NCBI GenBank assembly: GCA_006247105.1
Contig: CM016926.1
Coordinates: forward strand, 1,550,001 to 1,614,000
Source of the DNA: Giardia muris
Lineage: Eukaryota > Fornicata > Diplomonadida > Hexamitidae
Length of the DNA stretch: 64,000 nt
Direction of reading: 5' to 3'
Shown: positions 17,946 through 27,312 of the stretch, piece by piece
Numbering within the stretch: the stretch's first letter is position 1
Layout: each line of letters begins with the position of its first letter
The notes under the pieces: model-generated
Database searches by the model: none
Told to the model about the DNA's origin: nothing
Seen by the model: the letters and a program-made list of their open reading frames with translations, nothing else
Program-made: the position numbers and the translations under genes

Positions 17946-18417
17946 ATTTTGTATCCGCCTCCCTATCGAGTATCAACTTACACGTCTGGACGAAGAGAGA
18001 CGTCGGGACGACGAGATTGAAGTGCCGCCGTAAAAGAAGCTGAAGTTCTAGTCTATTGAAGTCACGAGGGGCTAGCTCGCAAAGTCCGCACAATGCATCA
18101 GCATGTAGGTCCTGTCCCTCATATAGCTTCAAATGTAACCGAAAGAGAAGACAGAAGTCCACATCACGTGGCCGTTGTCGTTCAGTTCTTAGTAATGCAA
18201 CTATGCAGATAAAGTAGACGCGACTGTTCTCCGAGAAGGTTTCGAGGTGTTTCAGAACGGAGGCGAGCGTCCTAGGGAAGAAAAGGCGGACACCTCCAAG
18301 TTCGCGCGTCAAGCGGGATCCTAGGTCTGTCAAAGAGAGCACTCGGAGCTCTCGCACATAGTATGCCAGTTCCACCAGGTGCTCGGTCTCCGCGCGGACG
18401 AAGCTTAGCATAGCCAT
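17923..18417 (-). CDS. Pho80/PCL-type cyclin-like protein
   Basis: This is a 164-residue single-domain protein. The segment RVYFICIVALLR (about 67) resembles the helix with Y-L-R of cyclins. FCLLFRLHLKLYEGQ matches the N.HRLL...A.K position, and LCGLCELAPRDFNRLELQLLLRRHFNLVV (about 109-138) resembles the Pho80/PCL/cyclin-Y segment, which has the form VGGIS..E.NRLE..FL..L.F.L.V. It would bind and activate a Pho85/CDK-like kinase. The usual lysine of the A-K-F motif is not obvious, so kinase binding is inferred. ATG 18417 follows GGAGTAAA, and a second ATG two codons on is possible. It shares its 61-bp upstream region with the divergent transporter. Confidence 0.6.
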   Translation of the reverse strand: MAMLSFVRAETEHLVELAYYVRELRVLSLTDLGSRLTRELGGVRLFFPRTLASVLKHLETFSENSRVYFICIVALLRTERQRPRDVDFCLLFRLHLKLYEGQDLHADALCGLCELAPRDFNRLELQLLLRRHFNLVVPTSLFVQTCKLILDREADTKYEVRAKM

Positions 18418-18478
18418 TTTACTCCATTGAAGCTACAGTCACGTCTTGCACATTCTTAAAACGGAGACGAAAATTGGG

Positions 18479-20602
18479 ATGGGTAGGTTGAAGAAGACCT
18501 CGGAGAAAGGCTCGGAGGAGGTGGACAAGTACTCCTCGACATCCTTCACCCTAGTCTCCCAGATCATGGGGGCCGCGCTCCTCTCGATCGCGTACATCTT
18601 CGCGCGGATCGGGTATGTCCTCTCCTTCATCCTCATGCCCTTCACCCTCGCGGTCGCCCTCTACCTGGCCCTCGCACTCATCGAGGCTTGCTATCTGACC
18701 CGCTCCTTCACGTTCCGAGAGCTCGTCGCGAACGTCATCGGGCGAAAGTTCTCATACTTCGTTGACTCCCTCTTGATTCTTTCGAACTTTGGATTCCTGA
18801 CGGGGTACGTCATCATCGTCTCCCAGGCGATAGTGGGGGTCGTGGACGCCTTCGTCCCTAGAGATGCAACTGGTCACCCCGATCTTGGTTGGGTCAAGTA
18901 TGTCGTCACGGTTTGCATTCCAACGTTCATCATGTTCCCATTGTCCCTTTTGACATCCATCAAGACCCTTGGCGCCATCGCCTCTGTCTCCATCTTCTTC
19001 GCGTTTGCTACGGCCTTAACGGTCCCCACTTACTTCTTTATTTCCCTTGCCCGTAAGGGTCAAGTCTGTCCCAGGCTATCCACAGATATTGCAGCTGATC
19101 AGGGTTACTTCCGTCAGGGCGTACCTATCTGGCCCTCATCCTCCAAAGGCCTTAATTTGGGCCAGACCGCTATGGGCTTTATCTTCTTCTTCTCATACAT
19201 CCCAATGCTCCAGTCGAACATTGCGACCCAGAACCCCATCCCGGCGATGTTAGGGAGCATGCGCGGGCCTCTCTACATCCGTATGCGAGTCCTTCGTTTC
19301 TCCGTCATCTGTTCGCTTTGCATCTCAACGGTCCTCTACATCATCGTTGGAGCCTTCGGCTCCGCACTCTTCGGTGAAAAGATCGAGCCGAACATCCTTT
19401 CATCCTTTAGTATCTGCAAGGACTATTGGCTTAGCATCGTCAACATCCTGTATGCCCTCGTCCTCTGCGTCGCATACCCGCTCGTTGAGTACCCCAACAA
19501 GTTGTCCATCCTTGGATACACTAACATTAACCGGGAGCTCCAACCTAAGAAGTGGTATGGAGTCTATGCCGGCGTGACGGCCGCGTTCCTTGTCGGAAAC
19601 GTCGCCATCGCGTTGGCCTACGATAATATCGCGTCGATCTTCGGGTTGCTTGGTGCCATCTCTGGTAGTTTCGTTTATTTCATCGTTCCCATTTGGGTCG
19701 CTTACAAACTCCCCGAGATTCGTGTCGAAAACATCCCAGATATTGCCGAAGAGTTCCAGGACGCAGCAGATCATAATGGTATCGTCGAGACCGAGGCGGT
19801 CGGTACCTCGATCATGGCAATGTTCCTTCCTGGCCCAGTCGGCTCCGCACTCGCACGTGCACGATCTATGAGCACCACGGCCCCTCTCGAGGTTAATCAG
19901 CTCGAGGTAGTTGAAACAAAGGCTGGGGCGCGGATGCGTGCAAATAGTCTCATCGGTTTCACTCGTGGGCGCACCCTGTCGAGTGTGATGGTCCCACCCT
20001 CCACCTCCTTGGAACCAGGGATGGTCCCACCAACAATTGATCTTCCTGAGCAGCCTGCTGGTGGACGACGGAATTCCTTCGTCGTCTCAGTTGTTCCCGC
20101 GACGACCGCACCCGGGCGTCGGTTAAGCCTTACGCAGTCCCGAGGCTCAAGCAAGGCCTTCTCACCGGAGTCACCTCGTCGACGACGACAGTCTGGCACT
20201 TCTATACGCAATTCACAGACGAATGCCCGTGATGAGGCAGGAGAGGGCGGCATTGTCGTTCCCGACGACGAGGATACGGTTCCCACAGAAGGGTCGGACG
20301 AGCCAATAGAAGCCAATGAGGAGAAGCTTGTCAGTGATGTTCCTCCACAGGTTCCCGAAAGTCGGTTTAAGCAAGTCGATGGACCTGGCATAGGGGTCGT
20401 CCCAGCCGTCGCTGAGTGTCAGGAGGCCCAACAAGTTGAGATCGCGGAACTTTGTGGTCCGGAACTTAATGTCCAAAAGGAGATGGAAAAGATGACAGCC
20501 TGTCGGAAAGCGACCGTCTGGTCCATAATCGTCATCGTTACTCTCGTCTGTATCGAAAGCTTCATCATCAACGTGCTTGACTTCGCTGGTCGCGTAGATT
20601 AG
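18479..20602 (+). CDS. Amino-acid transporter, AAAP/SLC38-like, with long insertion before the last helix
   Basis: This 707-residue membrane protein begins MGRLKKTSEKG. Helix 1 starts at about residue 25 (SFTLVSQIMGAALLSIAYIF), the typical AAAP signature with a small-residue unwound motif. About ten hydrophobic helices occupy residues 25-405, including ILMPFTLAVALYLALALIEA, TGYVIIVSQAIVGVV and GLLGAISGSFVYFIVPI. A hydrophilic stretch of about 260 residues, rich in Ser, Arg, Pro and Glu, then precedes one last helix (TVWSIIVIVTLVCIESFII). AAAP carriers normally have about 11 helices in about 450 residues, so this insertion is unusual. It is likely a proton- or sodium-coupled amino-acid carrier. 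An upstream in-frame extension has no ATG. The stop TAG lies in AGTGAAT. Confidence 0.87.
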   Translation: MGRLKKTSEKGSEEVDKYSSTSFTLVSQIMGAALLSIAYIFARIGYVLSFILMPFTLAVALYLALALIEACYLTRSFTFRELVANVIGRKFSYFVDSLLILSNFGFLTGYVIIVSQAIVGVVDAFVPRDATGHPDLGWVKYVVTVCIPTFIMFPLSLLTSIKTLGAIASVSIFFAFATALTVPTYFFISLARKGQVCPRLSTDIAADQGYFRQGVPIWPSSSKGLNLGQTAMGFIFFFSYIPMLQSNIATQNPIPAMLGSMRGPLYIRMRVLRFSVICSLCISTVLYIIVGAFGSALFGEKIEPNILSSFSICKDYWLSIVNILYALVLCVAYPLVEYPNKLSILGYTNINRELQPKKWYGVYAGVTAAFLVGNVAIALAYDNIASIFGLLGAISGSFVYFIVPIWVAYKLPEIRVENIPDIAEEFQDAADHNGIVETEAVGTSIMAMFLPGPVGSALARARSMSTTAPLEVNQLEVVETKAGARMRANSLIGFTRGRTLSSVMVPPSTSLEPGMVPPTIDLPEQPAGGRRNSFVVSVVPATTAPGRRLSLTQSRGSSKAFSPESPRRRRQSGTSIRNSQTNARDEAGEGGIVVPDDEDTVPTEGSDEPIEANEEKLVSDVPPQVPESRFKQVDGPGIGVVPAVAECQEAQQVEIAELCGPELNVQKEMEKMTACRKATVWSIIVIVTLVCIESFIINVLDFAGRVD

Positions 20603-20607
20603 TGAAT
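20601..20607 (+). terminator. Poly(A)-type signal AGTGAAT overlapping the stop codon
   Basis: The last two bases of the TAG stop begin AGTGAAT, an exact AGTRAAY match at the end of the transporter gene. Confidence 0.5.
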
Positions 20608-20626
20608 CCCACGAGACGGTATTCTT

Positions 20627-23600
20627 CTAATCCTTGGTCCTTTTCTTACGACTAGCACTAGCGAGGAGACCGATCCGAATCTCTTCGATCTCGTCGATCC
20701 CGACGTCGATATTAACAACTCCAGTACACATGCTCAAAAGCTTCTTGACCTTTGCAGCGGTGTTGGACACGCGTACAAAATGCCCACATGTCGCCGTCGC
20801 AAGAGCAGCCTGTTTGATCCAATCTGACACGGCCAATAAGAGCTGTTCTACCAAACGAATGGTTTCGGCCGTTGGGGTGATGGATTTCAACCGACAAGCA
20901 TTTGACCAATCTGAAAGGCCATCGACGACAATCGACATGAACTCGTCGGCGACGAAGTAGCTCACGAAGGACTTCTCTTTATATTGCCGCGCCATGATGT
21001 CCAGCACGTGAGTGATCCCACCATTGATGCAACGCTTCAGGATATGAGAGTTCGAATCAAGATGATGAGAACGAGCCATCTTCGAGATAAGTTGTTCACA
21101 GGCTTCGAAAGCGAAGGCCTGGCAACGTTGAACACAATCCTTAATCAAGTCTGTTACTGAGAAGAGATCTTGGACTTGTTCTGCAAGGTCACAGAAGTCC
21201 TCTCGCTTTGCAGCTAATAAGGCTTGTAGTAGTAAGACAAAAAGCTCCTCGGACGCCTTTCCAAACGTTACCCCTTTGAGTGCAATGTTCTGAATCACTA
21301 GATCAAGAAGTCCATCATACATAAATGGAATAACCTCGTGCATTTCCGCGGAAGTGACTCTATCTTTAGTGTTATTTCGGATGGCCTCAAGCTTATCTGC
21401 ATCGAGGGCGAACATGTCTGAAGCGAGAGGCATCTGTGATAATGCCTTACACCGAGCACAGAAGTCGGAGATGAGGTTAGCGGCCTTCTGGGACAACAGA
21501 TTGATGGCGTTCCTATTACTATTCGTAACCTTAATAACGGGATAGATATGTCCCTCCCGATCGTAGGTCTTGCCTCGTGGATGGACGCAAAGGTCATAAG
21601 CGGCCTCAAGGAAGCGCCAGTTCTCGGGACGGGCCGGGAGGGCCTCCATGATCAAGAGAACAATGGATAAGATACGATTCACGGAGGCGAAATGGTTCGC
21701 CTCTTTAAGCGCCCGCGTACTCCGAGACCGCAATAGGGCAGCGACGATGCTCTGCTCATCCTTCGCCACCACAATATTCTCCTGGTTAGGGTCAGAACCC
21801 GTACCCGTGGTTGGAGCCTCCTCAAGAACGTTCATGGAGGAGAGTAAACCATCAAATACCTCGTCCTGGAAGTGTGGGCCAATCATGACGACCATACCGG
21901 TCGCCACCCCGCTCGCTAGCTTCGAATTAATGGTGGAAAGGTCAAGGACGAAAGAAATAGTTTGGACCTGTAGGCGAATAAGGTCTTCCGACTCTCCGGG
22001 ACTAGTTAGGGAGACGATGGCGTTGAAGACCTCGATCAGCTCCGCGGCAGTAGTGATTAATGAGGAGGATGAGGATGAGAAACGAGTGTCCAACCCAAAA
22101 AGGTAAAGCCCAACAAGCGCGATATATAACGAGGCCGCATGCGCCTGGATAAGGAAATCGCTGGTTGAGGTGATGTTATGGGCGAGTAACTGCTCCATCA
22201 TGGCGGCAAGAGTTGAATTAAGAGAGGCACGAAGCTTTTGAGAGTTCAGGATCTCTTCAAGAAGTCTTCTAGAGAAGAGAGATGGAGTATCCCCAGAGGC
22301 TGTCAGAAGGATGTGTATGGAACTGAAGAGGTTGCGGCGAACCCCAGCTAAATCTGAGTCTTGCGTATTATCAGTCGTGCATAGACGCTCCAACAATACA
22401 ATGACGAGGATAACATAGCTATCGGAATAGGCTGTGTAGTGGTCCGCGGTCACACGCGCAGCAGTACACAAGAGAGCTGTCATCGAGGTCAAGTCGGTTC
22501 TGGACTGGTCGGTGGCATGCTCGAGAAGCCCATCGAAAAGCTTCCTAACGATTGGGCGAGTCTTCGTAGGATCCGCCCAGCGAACGACGCTACGCCCCAG
22601 CGTAATATCCGATAGCTCAATGAAGGGGTCACAACCGAATCGGAGCACAAGCTCGGTACAGCGCCCAGTATCATTCCCGCACCAGGTGGCCAAAAGATCA
22701 AGCATCTGGGAGAAGGGTTCGGCCATACGTTGAGGGACGAACCAATTGAGGAAGACATCGCACGTCTGAAGAAAGTCTAGGACTATAGGGTCATTGTGGA
22801 GAGGCGAGGACGGCCCGAAGGCATAGACCAGTACGTAAACAAACCTTTGGATATACCCTTCCTTGGCGTGCCGAAGGGCCTTCAATAAACCCTCGTAAAG
22901 GCAAAGGACAATACTTCGAGCCGAGTCTCCATGTTCCCGAAGAAGGATGGCGCAGTGAGAGATCAGGTACGTCCATATCGGGTGCATCCTTGGAGGGCTC
23001 TTCTCCTTCACAATGGGTAGCGTGGCATTTGAAATAACCGTCGTCGCGAAGTTCTGAATCAAAGAGAGAGGCAGCCCCTGGTCTATGAGGTAAGACGGTT
23101 GGACCAGGGGGATGGGGAAGGGGGGCTTGAGACTGATCACCTCCTCGGGAGCGACTAGTGGGTCTGGAAGGGCGACAAGAAGGAATAATAAATAGCTTGT
23201 AAGATCGGCATCTTCACGATTCACGCGGAACTGCCTCCGAACCAGGTCTAAGGTTTCCGTCGGCTTACCCTTCAGACAACCAGCAAGGGTAATAGCGAGA
23301 CTTGAAGATAATGGTACAAGGATTTGCCTCGGAATCCGTTGCAGAGCAGCATCGACGGTTTCAAGGACGACGTCTGCGTTCTCCTCCGACGCGGCGACAA
23401 GCGCGGCCATCACTGAGATGAACGCGACCGTATAACCCGTCTGAACGCTCGGCGCCTTGAGTTCAAGGCCATGGCCCAGGTCATTAAGAGCCTCCTGCGC
23501 TAATGCAGTCGCTGAGAACTCTGTTGTACTGGCCAGAGTTGTATGGACGTGGGCGAGGAGAGAGGAGAAGCCTGCACACTTCAAAACCTCACCATCCGAC

Positions 23601-23749
23601 AGCTCCTCCATGACGCGGGACCGAAACGGCACCCGTGTCTCAGGCACCTGCCGAAGGATGTGCATCACCTGGGCCGCGTGCTTGAAGAAGGGCTCCGGCG
23701 CCTCCGCCGTGGAGAGCTCATCTAAGACCGTTTTCAACTGAGCATCCAT
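20627..23749 (-). CDS. Large alpha-solenoid (HEAT-like) protein, possibly a karyopherin
   Basis: This 1040-residue protein is almost entirely amphipathic helices with Leu/Ala/Val periodicity and no catalytic motif. The phrase TSYLLFLLVALPDPLV (about 190) resembles the 'LLEILTVLPEE' helix of transportin-3/Mtr10-type nuclear transport receptors. The chain length also fits the importin-beta superfamily (900-1100). I cannot identify a specific family member. The C-terminus is basic (SRKKRTKD). An upstream GTG-initiated extension to 23797 was rejected. ATG 23749 directly follows GGAATAAA, the A-rich tract common here. Alternatives are other HEAT scaffolds. The function is unassigned. Confidence 0.65.
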   Translation of the reverse strand: MDAQLKTVLDELSTAEAPEPFFKHAAQVMHILRQVPETRVPFRSRVMEELSDGEVLKCAGFSSLLAHVHTTLASTTEFSATALAQEALNDLGHGLELKAPSVQTGYTVAFISVMAALVAASEENADVVLETVDAALQRIPRQILVPLSSSLAITLAGCLKGKPTETLDLVRRQFRVNREDADLTSYLLFLLVALPDPLVAPEEVISLKPPFPIPLVQPSYLIDQGLPLSLIQNFATTVISNATLPIVKEKSPPRMHPIWTYLISHCAILLREHGDSARSIVLCLYEGLLKALRHAKEGYIQRFVYVLVYAFGPSSPLHNDPIVLDFLQTCDVFLNWFVPQRMAEPFSQMLDLLATWCGNDTGRCTELVLRFGCDPFIELSDITLGRSVVRWADPTKTRPIVRKLFDGLLEHATDQSRTDLTSMTALLCTAARVTADHYTAYSDSYVILVIVLLERLCTTDNTQDSDLAGVRRNLFSSIHILLTASGDTPSLFSRRLLEEILNSQKLRASLNSTLAAMMEQLLAHNITSTSDFLIQAHAASLYIALVGLYLFGLDTRFSSSSSSLITTAAELIEVFNAIVSLTSPGESEDLIRLQVQTISFVLDLSTINSKLASGVATGMVVMIGPHFQDEVFDGLLSSMNVLEEAPTTGTGSDPNQENIVVAKDEQSIVAALLRSRSTRALKEANHFASVNRILSIVLLIMEALPARPENWRFLEAAYDLCVHPRGKTYDREGHIYPVIKVTNSNRNAINLLSQKAANLISDFCARCKALSQMPLASDMFALDADKLEAIRNNTKDRVTSAEMHEVIPFMYDGLLDLVIQNIALKGVTFGKASEELFVLLLQALLAAKREDFCDLAEQVQDLFSVTDLIKDCVQRCQAFAFEACEQLISKMARSHHLDSNSHILKRCINGGITHVLDIMARQYKEKSFVSYFVADEFMSIVVDGLSDWSNACRLKSITPTAETIRLVEQLLLAVSDWIKQAALATATCGHFVRVSNTAAKVKKLLSMCTGVVNIDVGIDEIEEIRIGLLASASRKKRTKD

Positions 23750-23903
23750 TTTATTCCGTTCGAGAATCATTATCCATCCACGCGAAGAGTGTGACACCTC
23801 GAAGGGAGGGGTGAGGTAAGAGGCCTCCCCTATCGACTAACTACATGTAGGCCAAGCGTCCAACATCTTTGGACCCGAGCGGGCTGAGCGTACACCGATA
23901 GCC
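23750..23903. other. 154-bp intergenic spacer
   Basis: This is one of the longer non-coding stretches in the window. It lies between the basic hypothetical gene and the solenoid gene, both on the minus strand. It contains the start-proximal GGAATAAA of the solenoid gene. I see no tRNA arms, and GTTCGAGAATC at about 23758 lacks a matching T-stem. A structured ncRNA cannot be excluded by eye. Confidence 0.4.
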
Positions 23904-24785
23904 CTACTTTGGCCCACAGAAGACGGTCAAACCATCCGAACTGCTCGTATCCTCATTGGCCTCCTCGCCTTGAAGGTCCTTGCTCATCTCGGGATGAACG
24001 GGGGTCCGAGACTGGGATCGCGTGGAACGATCTGCAACGGCCCGGATCAGTTCCATTGGCATATAGAAGTCCACCTTCTCCCTCCCACCGAACTGTGCGT
24101 CGACCTCATTGATATCATCTATCGTGACACGGGGGATTTCCTTTGACTTGTGAATAGGCTGCTCCTCCGCCCGCAGCTTAAGGACGAGGCGGGAACTAGG
24201 TCGGGAGCGCGAAGCTAGTTGCGCTCTGGCTAATAGGGTCTCAGTATCTGCCTCATTTGTGGCCAAGAGCCTACTCTGCGGCAACGCGGCAGAGACTTCC
24301 GATAAGATTGGGTTTGTTCGCATGAGGGTAGCGTTCATGGTAGTGCCAGGACGAGACATAGGACGACAATTCTGCCGAGGAGAATCCCGATCGATCCCAG
24401 TCTCGAGGTCCTCGAGCCGCATATGCCGCTGCTGGTAGAGGATTTTCGTGTGTCCAAACCCTCGAGAGCCACTCGACGCGACGCTAGCAGGTGTGTTGGG
24501 AGTACAAGCCCCACTAGTCACACGGCCGACTGGAGAGTTCGCCTGGCACGATGGGGCCTTATGGTATGTCGGGGATTCGCGCGTGTTTGCTAAAGTCGTT
24601 GCGAAACCGCTTACATTTCGTGCGGATATGTACTGAGGTATCCGATGGTCGACCGAAAATCGCCGAGTGTTTGCCTGGCGGCTCTTCGCCCGCAGAACCG
24701 GAAGGGTTGGAACGTTGGGGGTGCCCTCTTCGAGTCTGGGGATTGGAAATCGATGAGTCCGAGATGCTGTCCCCAAAAGAGTCAT
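23904..24785 (-). CDS. Basic, Ser/Arg/Thr-rich hypothetical protein
   Basis: The chosen ATG at 24785 gives 293 residues, beginning MTLLGTASRTHRFPIPRL. The sequence is low in hydrophobics and rich in Ser, Arg, Thr and Pro, so it is probably mostly disordered. A short ordered-looking block near the C-terminus (IPRVTIDDINEVDAQFGG, then KVDFYMPMELIRAVADR) could be a binding motif. No domain is recognised. A longer reading to 24986 has only a TTG start and would overlap the Esf1 coding region. The ATG is 23 bp from the divergent Esf1 ATG. A 154-bp spacer separates the stop from the downstream gene start. Confidence 0.55.
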   Translation of the reverse strand: MTLLGTASRTHRFPIPRLEEGTPNVPTLPVLRAKSRQANTRRFSVDHRIPQYISARNVSGFATTLANTRESPTYHKAPSCQANSPVGRVTSGACTPNTPASVASSGSRGFGHTKILYQQRHMRLEDLETGIDRDSPRQNCRPMSRPGTTMNATLMRTNPILSEVSAALPQSRLLATNEADTETLLARAQLASRSRPSSRLVLKLRAEEQPIHKSKEIPRVTIDDINEVDAQFGGREKVDFYMPMELIRAVADRSTRSQSRTPVHPEMSKDLQGEEANEDTSSSDGLTVFCGPK

Positions 24786-24808
24786 TGAAGGTGCGTTTTT
24801 TTGAAGAA
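24786..24808. promoter_or_regulatory. 23-bp divergent promoter, Esf1 and basic hypothetical gene
   Basis: The interval contains GCGTTTTTTTGAAGAA, ending at the Esf1 ATG. It shares the core T6-7GA and nearly the same length with the 24-bp cenH3 divergent interval at 262-285. Confidence 0.5.
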
Positions 24809-26554
24809 ATGAGTGATGAGCGATTCGATGATCTTGGCCGCGATACCCGTTTCCCAGCATTCCGCCGCCGCGACAGGAAGGAGGGGAGATCAGAGAAACG
24901 CGACGAGCGCTTCGGGGACTTCGCCCCTCTTCAGGATAAGATAACTCTTGAAGCAGAGCATAAGGATGGGGATCTGGAACATTCAATGAACCAGGCCGCA
25001 GAAGCCTCTGACTCTGAGCCTAACAGCTCTTCGGATTCCGAGGAGAGCGTCATGCACGCCTTCAAGCCGACCCTCTATTTAGAGAACGATCAATCCTCGA
25101 AGTACCTCGCGGTAGTTAATCTCCCTTGGGATCATATCAATGCCGTAGACATCTACGTGCTTGTAGCCTCCTTCCTTCCCGCGGGGGGCGCCATCAACTA
25201 CGTCCGGATCTTCCAGTCCGAGTTTGGGCATCAGCGCTATCAAGAGGAGGGGATTAAGGGTCCTCCTTTGGGGGCGTATATCGTGCGTGCGCGCAAGAAG
25301 CACTATAGGATGGTGCGCCGGCAGGCCAAGATCGCAAAGGAGTACCGAGGTGCGAAGGACCAAATCATAGCCTTGCCGGATATTCACGCCAACAGTATCG
25401 ATGCGTACTTTTCGAAGGACCCGGAGGCCGCGGAATGGGCCGCAGGCGAAGGGGTTCGGCACTACGAACTGGATAGAATGCGGTATGCGTTGGCCATTGT
25501 TTCCCTCAATTCCGACGCTGCCGCTGATATCATCTACGCCTCTTTGAATGGGGTTATCTTCGAGCACTCGAGCTGCGAGCTTGATATCCGTTATATGCTC
25601 CCCGAAGACGTCGCTCCCTTTCTTGACGCAGATGGGCCCAAGTTGAAACCAATTGACGAGGGTGGCTACTTCATGGACGAGTGCTATGCCATGCCCACGC
25701 GTTACACGGGCCGCGATGACTTCGAAATGTCGGCCCTCCAACATTGTAAGCCCCAGTTGACGTGGGACCGGACAGATCCCTCACGCACCCGGATCATGAC
25801 GCGGAAGCTGACCGAGAAGGACCTTGAGGAATGGGAGAACGATCCTGCAAACCAGTACATCAACGATAGCAGCCTGGAGCATAGTCGCAGCGACGCTCTC
25901 CTTGGTGACTGGAACCCCGAGCGCTCGGACTCGACGGAGGAGATGCTAATGAACCAGTGCACGAAGGAGAAGGCCAACTCCTCCAATGACCTTTACATTC
26001 GCTTTGACCCTGTGCTTGAAAGTAACCTTCGGACGGCCCCAATGTCTCAAAACTTGACACCGTTTCAGAAGGCCATTCAGGAACGACGTCAGGCACGTCT
26101 TCGACAAGCTGATAACATTCTAGATGACACGACTCCTAAACAAGGGAAACGACCAAGAGGCGAATCTCACATCTCGTCAGTACAGATACGAGAGGATATA
26201 AAGAAAAATCCCGAGGGTGGAGGATTGAAGAAGGAGAGCAAACAGGCTCCGACCAAGGAGTACAATCAGGTTATCGCTCGCCAAGCTGCACGCCTTGAAA
26301 AGCGTATTGATGCCGCAGAGGCTGAGAAGCGCACGTCACACGCGCTCCGGTTGAAGAAGGAGCTGTCAGAAATGCAAGAGCTTCACCCCTGGCTCCGGAA
26401 CGGTTCTGCCACGACTGAAGCCATCCTTGAGGACTCACGCTTTGCCGACATAGTACGGGGTGAAGGGTACCATATTGATCGAACGACAGAACGCTTCCGT
26501 GAGGCTGGAGACCTATCGAGTCTCGTCGAGGCTCAAAGACGTGCCAAACTGTAG
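24809..26554 (+). CDS. ESF1: Esf1-like pre-rRNA processing protein
   Basis: This 581-residue protein begins MSDERFDDLGRDTRF, matching the conserved Esf1 start (MSDQRF...DPRF). Esf1 is a nucleolar factor for early 18S rRNA processing in the small-subunit processome. A charged region is followed by KYLAVVNLPWDHINAVDIYVL (about 97-117 in slightly shortened form), the divergent RRM-like core. Next come INYVRIFQSEFGHQR, then HYELDRMRYALAIV (family Y...RLKYYYAVV) and FEHSSCELDIRYMLPED (family FESS...DLRFIPDD). LTWDRTDPSRTRIM and RKLTEKDLEEW are also conserved. The C-terminal NUC153-like block (DSRFADIV) ends the chain. In-frame upstream codons include ATGs, but 24809 fits the family start and the T-rich tract. 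Confidence 0.92.
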   Translation: MSDERFDDLGRDTRFPAFRRRDRKEGRSEKRDERFGDFAPLQDKITLEAEHKDGDLEHSMNQAAEASDSEPNSSSDSEESVMHAFKPTLYLENDQSSKYLAVVNLPWDHINAVDIYVLVASFLPAGGAINYVRIFQSEFGHQRYQEEGIKGPPLGAYIVRARKKHYRMVRRQAKIAKEYRGAKDQIIALPDIHANSIDAYFSKDPEAAEWAAGEGVRHYELDRMRYALAIVSLNSDAAADIIYASLNGVIFEHSSCELDIRYMLPEDVAPFLDADGPKLKPIDEGGYFMDECYAMPTRYTGRDDFEMSALQHCKPQLTWDRTDPSRTRIMTRKLTEKDLEEWENDPANQYINDSSLEHSRSDALLGDWNPERSDSTEEMLMNQCTKEKANSSNDLYIRFDPVLESNLRTAPMSQNLTPFQKAIQERRQARLRQADNILDDTTPKQGKRPRGESHISSVQIREDIKKNPEGGGLKKESKQAPTKEYNQVIARQAARLEKRIDAAEAEKRTSHALRLKKELSEMQELHPWLRNGSATTEAILEDSRFADIVRGEGYHIDRTTERFREAGDLSSLVEAQRRAKL

Positions 26555-26565
26555 TCTAAGTACCC

Positions 26566-26572
26566 TTTTACT
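26566..26572 (-). terminator. Poly(A)-type signal AGTAAAA downstream of Yip gene
   Basis: The reverse strand reads AGTAAAA 9 nt after the Yip-gene TGA, within the 26-bp convergent interval shared with Esf1. Confidence 0.5.
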
Positions 26573-26580
26573 ATTCATGG

Positions 26581-27288
26581 TCAAATACCGGTAGCGCTCA
26601 TCATCCCTATGACAGAAAGTCCAAGGAAGTGGAGTCCGAGTGGGTATATGGCAAGGAACCGCTTTTCCTTCGGGACCATTGTTCCTACGAGGCGAAGCGC
26701 GCCAAGAGCCGACCAGACGGCACACCCGATCCCAACAGTGATGACGACGATGAGTGTGACCGTTGCACTCACGTTTCGTTTCAAAAATGCCATGACCAGT
26801 ACCACTAGGGAGAATAGGACCAAGGGAAGGAGGCAATAGCCGGCCGTGGCCATTACTGCGATAGGGTGGGCCTCTCCTCCAAGTACACTTACATTAAATC
26901 CGACGAAGAGGCCGACCACGAAGACGGCTCCAAGAGAGAGGATCATGTAGGTGCCATTCTTTCCTGACACAGAGTCCTTGAGGCCGCGTGTAGTGCTCGC
27001 AAAGCTAAGAATCAGGCCGTATACCATCGTCAAGAAGAGCGTCCCGTTCATTGAGTAGTATTGGTACTCGTCGTCTCTCTTCGGAAGCTTGATGCAGAAG
27101 CAGATGACCTGCGCGCTCGAGCGGAGGGTCGTCCGGATCTCACGCGAGATGGAGGTGCAGACGGTCTCATGGAGTGAATTGAGCATCCAATCGGGTGGTG
27201 TGATGATGGCCCCGTCATCCTCACCCCCCTTGCCGGCGTTAGGGTCGAACACGCCAGGCCTTTGAGCTGGAAGGTCATCATCAAACAT
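26581..27288 (-). CDS. Yip1-domain membrane protein, Yip4/YIPF6-like
   Basis: This 235-residue protein has a soluble N-terminus of about 75 residues followed by five hydrophobic helices. Hallmarks of the YIPF6/Yip4 branch appear in order. TSISREIRTTLRSSAQVICF precedes the membrane domain, LGGEAHPIAVMATAGYCLLPLV (about 136-157) carries the family's GYC.LPL motif, and RFLAIYPLGLHFLGLSVIGM ends the protein. Yip proteins sit in ER/Golgi membranes, bind Rab GTPases and help vesicle formation, which is notable in a lineage without a classic Golgi stack. ATG 27288 is 24 bp from the divergent ATG at 27313. AGTAAAA lies 9 nt after the stop. Confidence 0.87.
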   Translation of the reverse strand: MFDDDLPAQRPGVFDPNAGKGGEDDGAIITPPDWMLNSLHETVCTSISREIRTTLRSSAQVICFCIKLPKRDDEYQYYSMNGTLFLTMVYGLILSFASTTRGLKDSVSGKNGTYMILSLGAVFVVGLFVGFNVSVLGGEAHPIAVMATAGYCLLPLVLFSLVVLVMAFLKRNVSATVTLIVVITVGIGCAVWSALGALRLVGTMVPKEKRFLAIYPLGLHFLGLSVIGMMSATGI

Positions 27289-27312
27289 GTGAAGTTTTCT
27301 TTAAAGAGGGGG
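27289..27312. promoter_or_regulatory. 24-bp divergent promoter between Yip gene and coiled-coil gene
   Basis: The central part is AGTTTTCTTTAAAG, a symmetric A/T-rich block in an otherwise GC-balanced region, flanked by the two ATGs. Its length equals that of the cenH3 interval. Confidence 0.5.

Noticed and set aside
23750..23903. tRNA-like B-box fragment GTTCGAGAATC near 23758
   Set aside because: The bases beside the loop do not form a five-pair T-stem, and no acceptor or anticodon arm is visible.
24551..24808. 86-codon N-terminal extension of Esf1
   Set aside because: It runs through the opposite gene's coding region, and the conserved family start MSDERF is at 24809.
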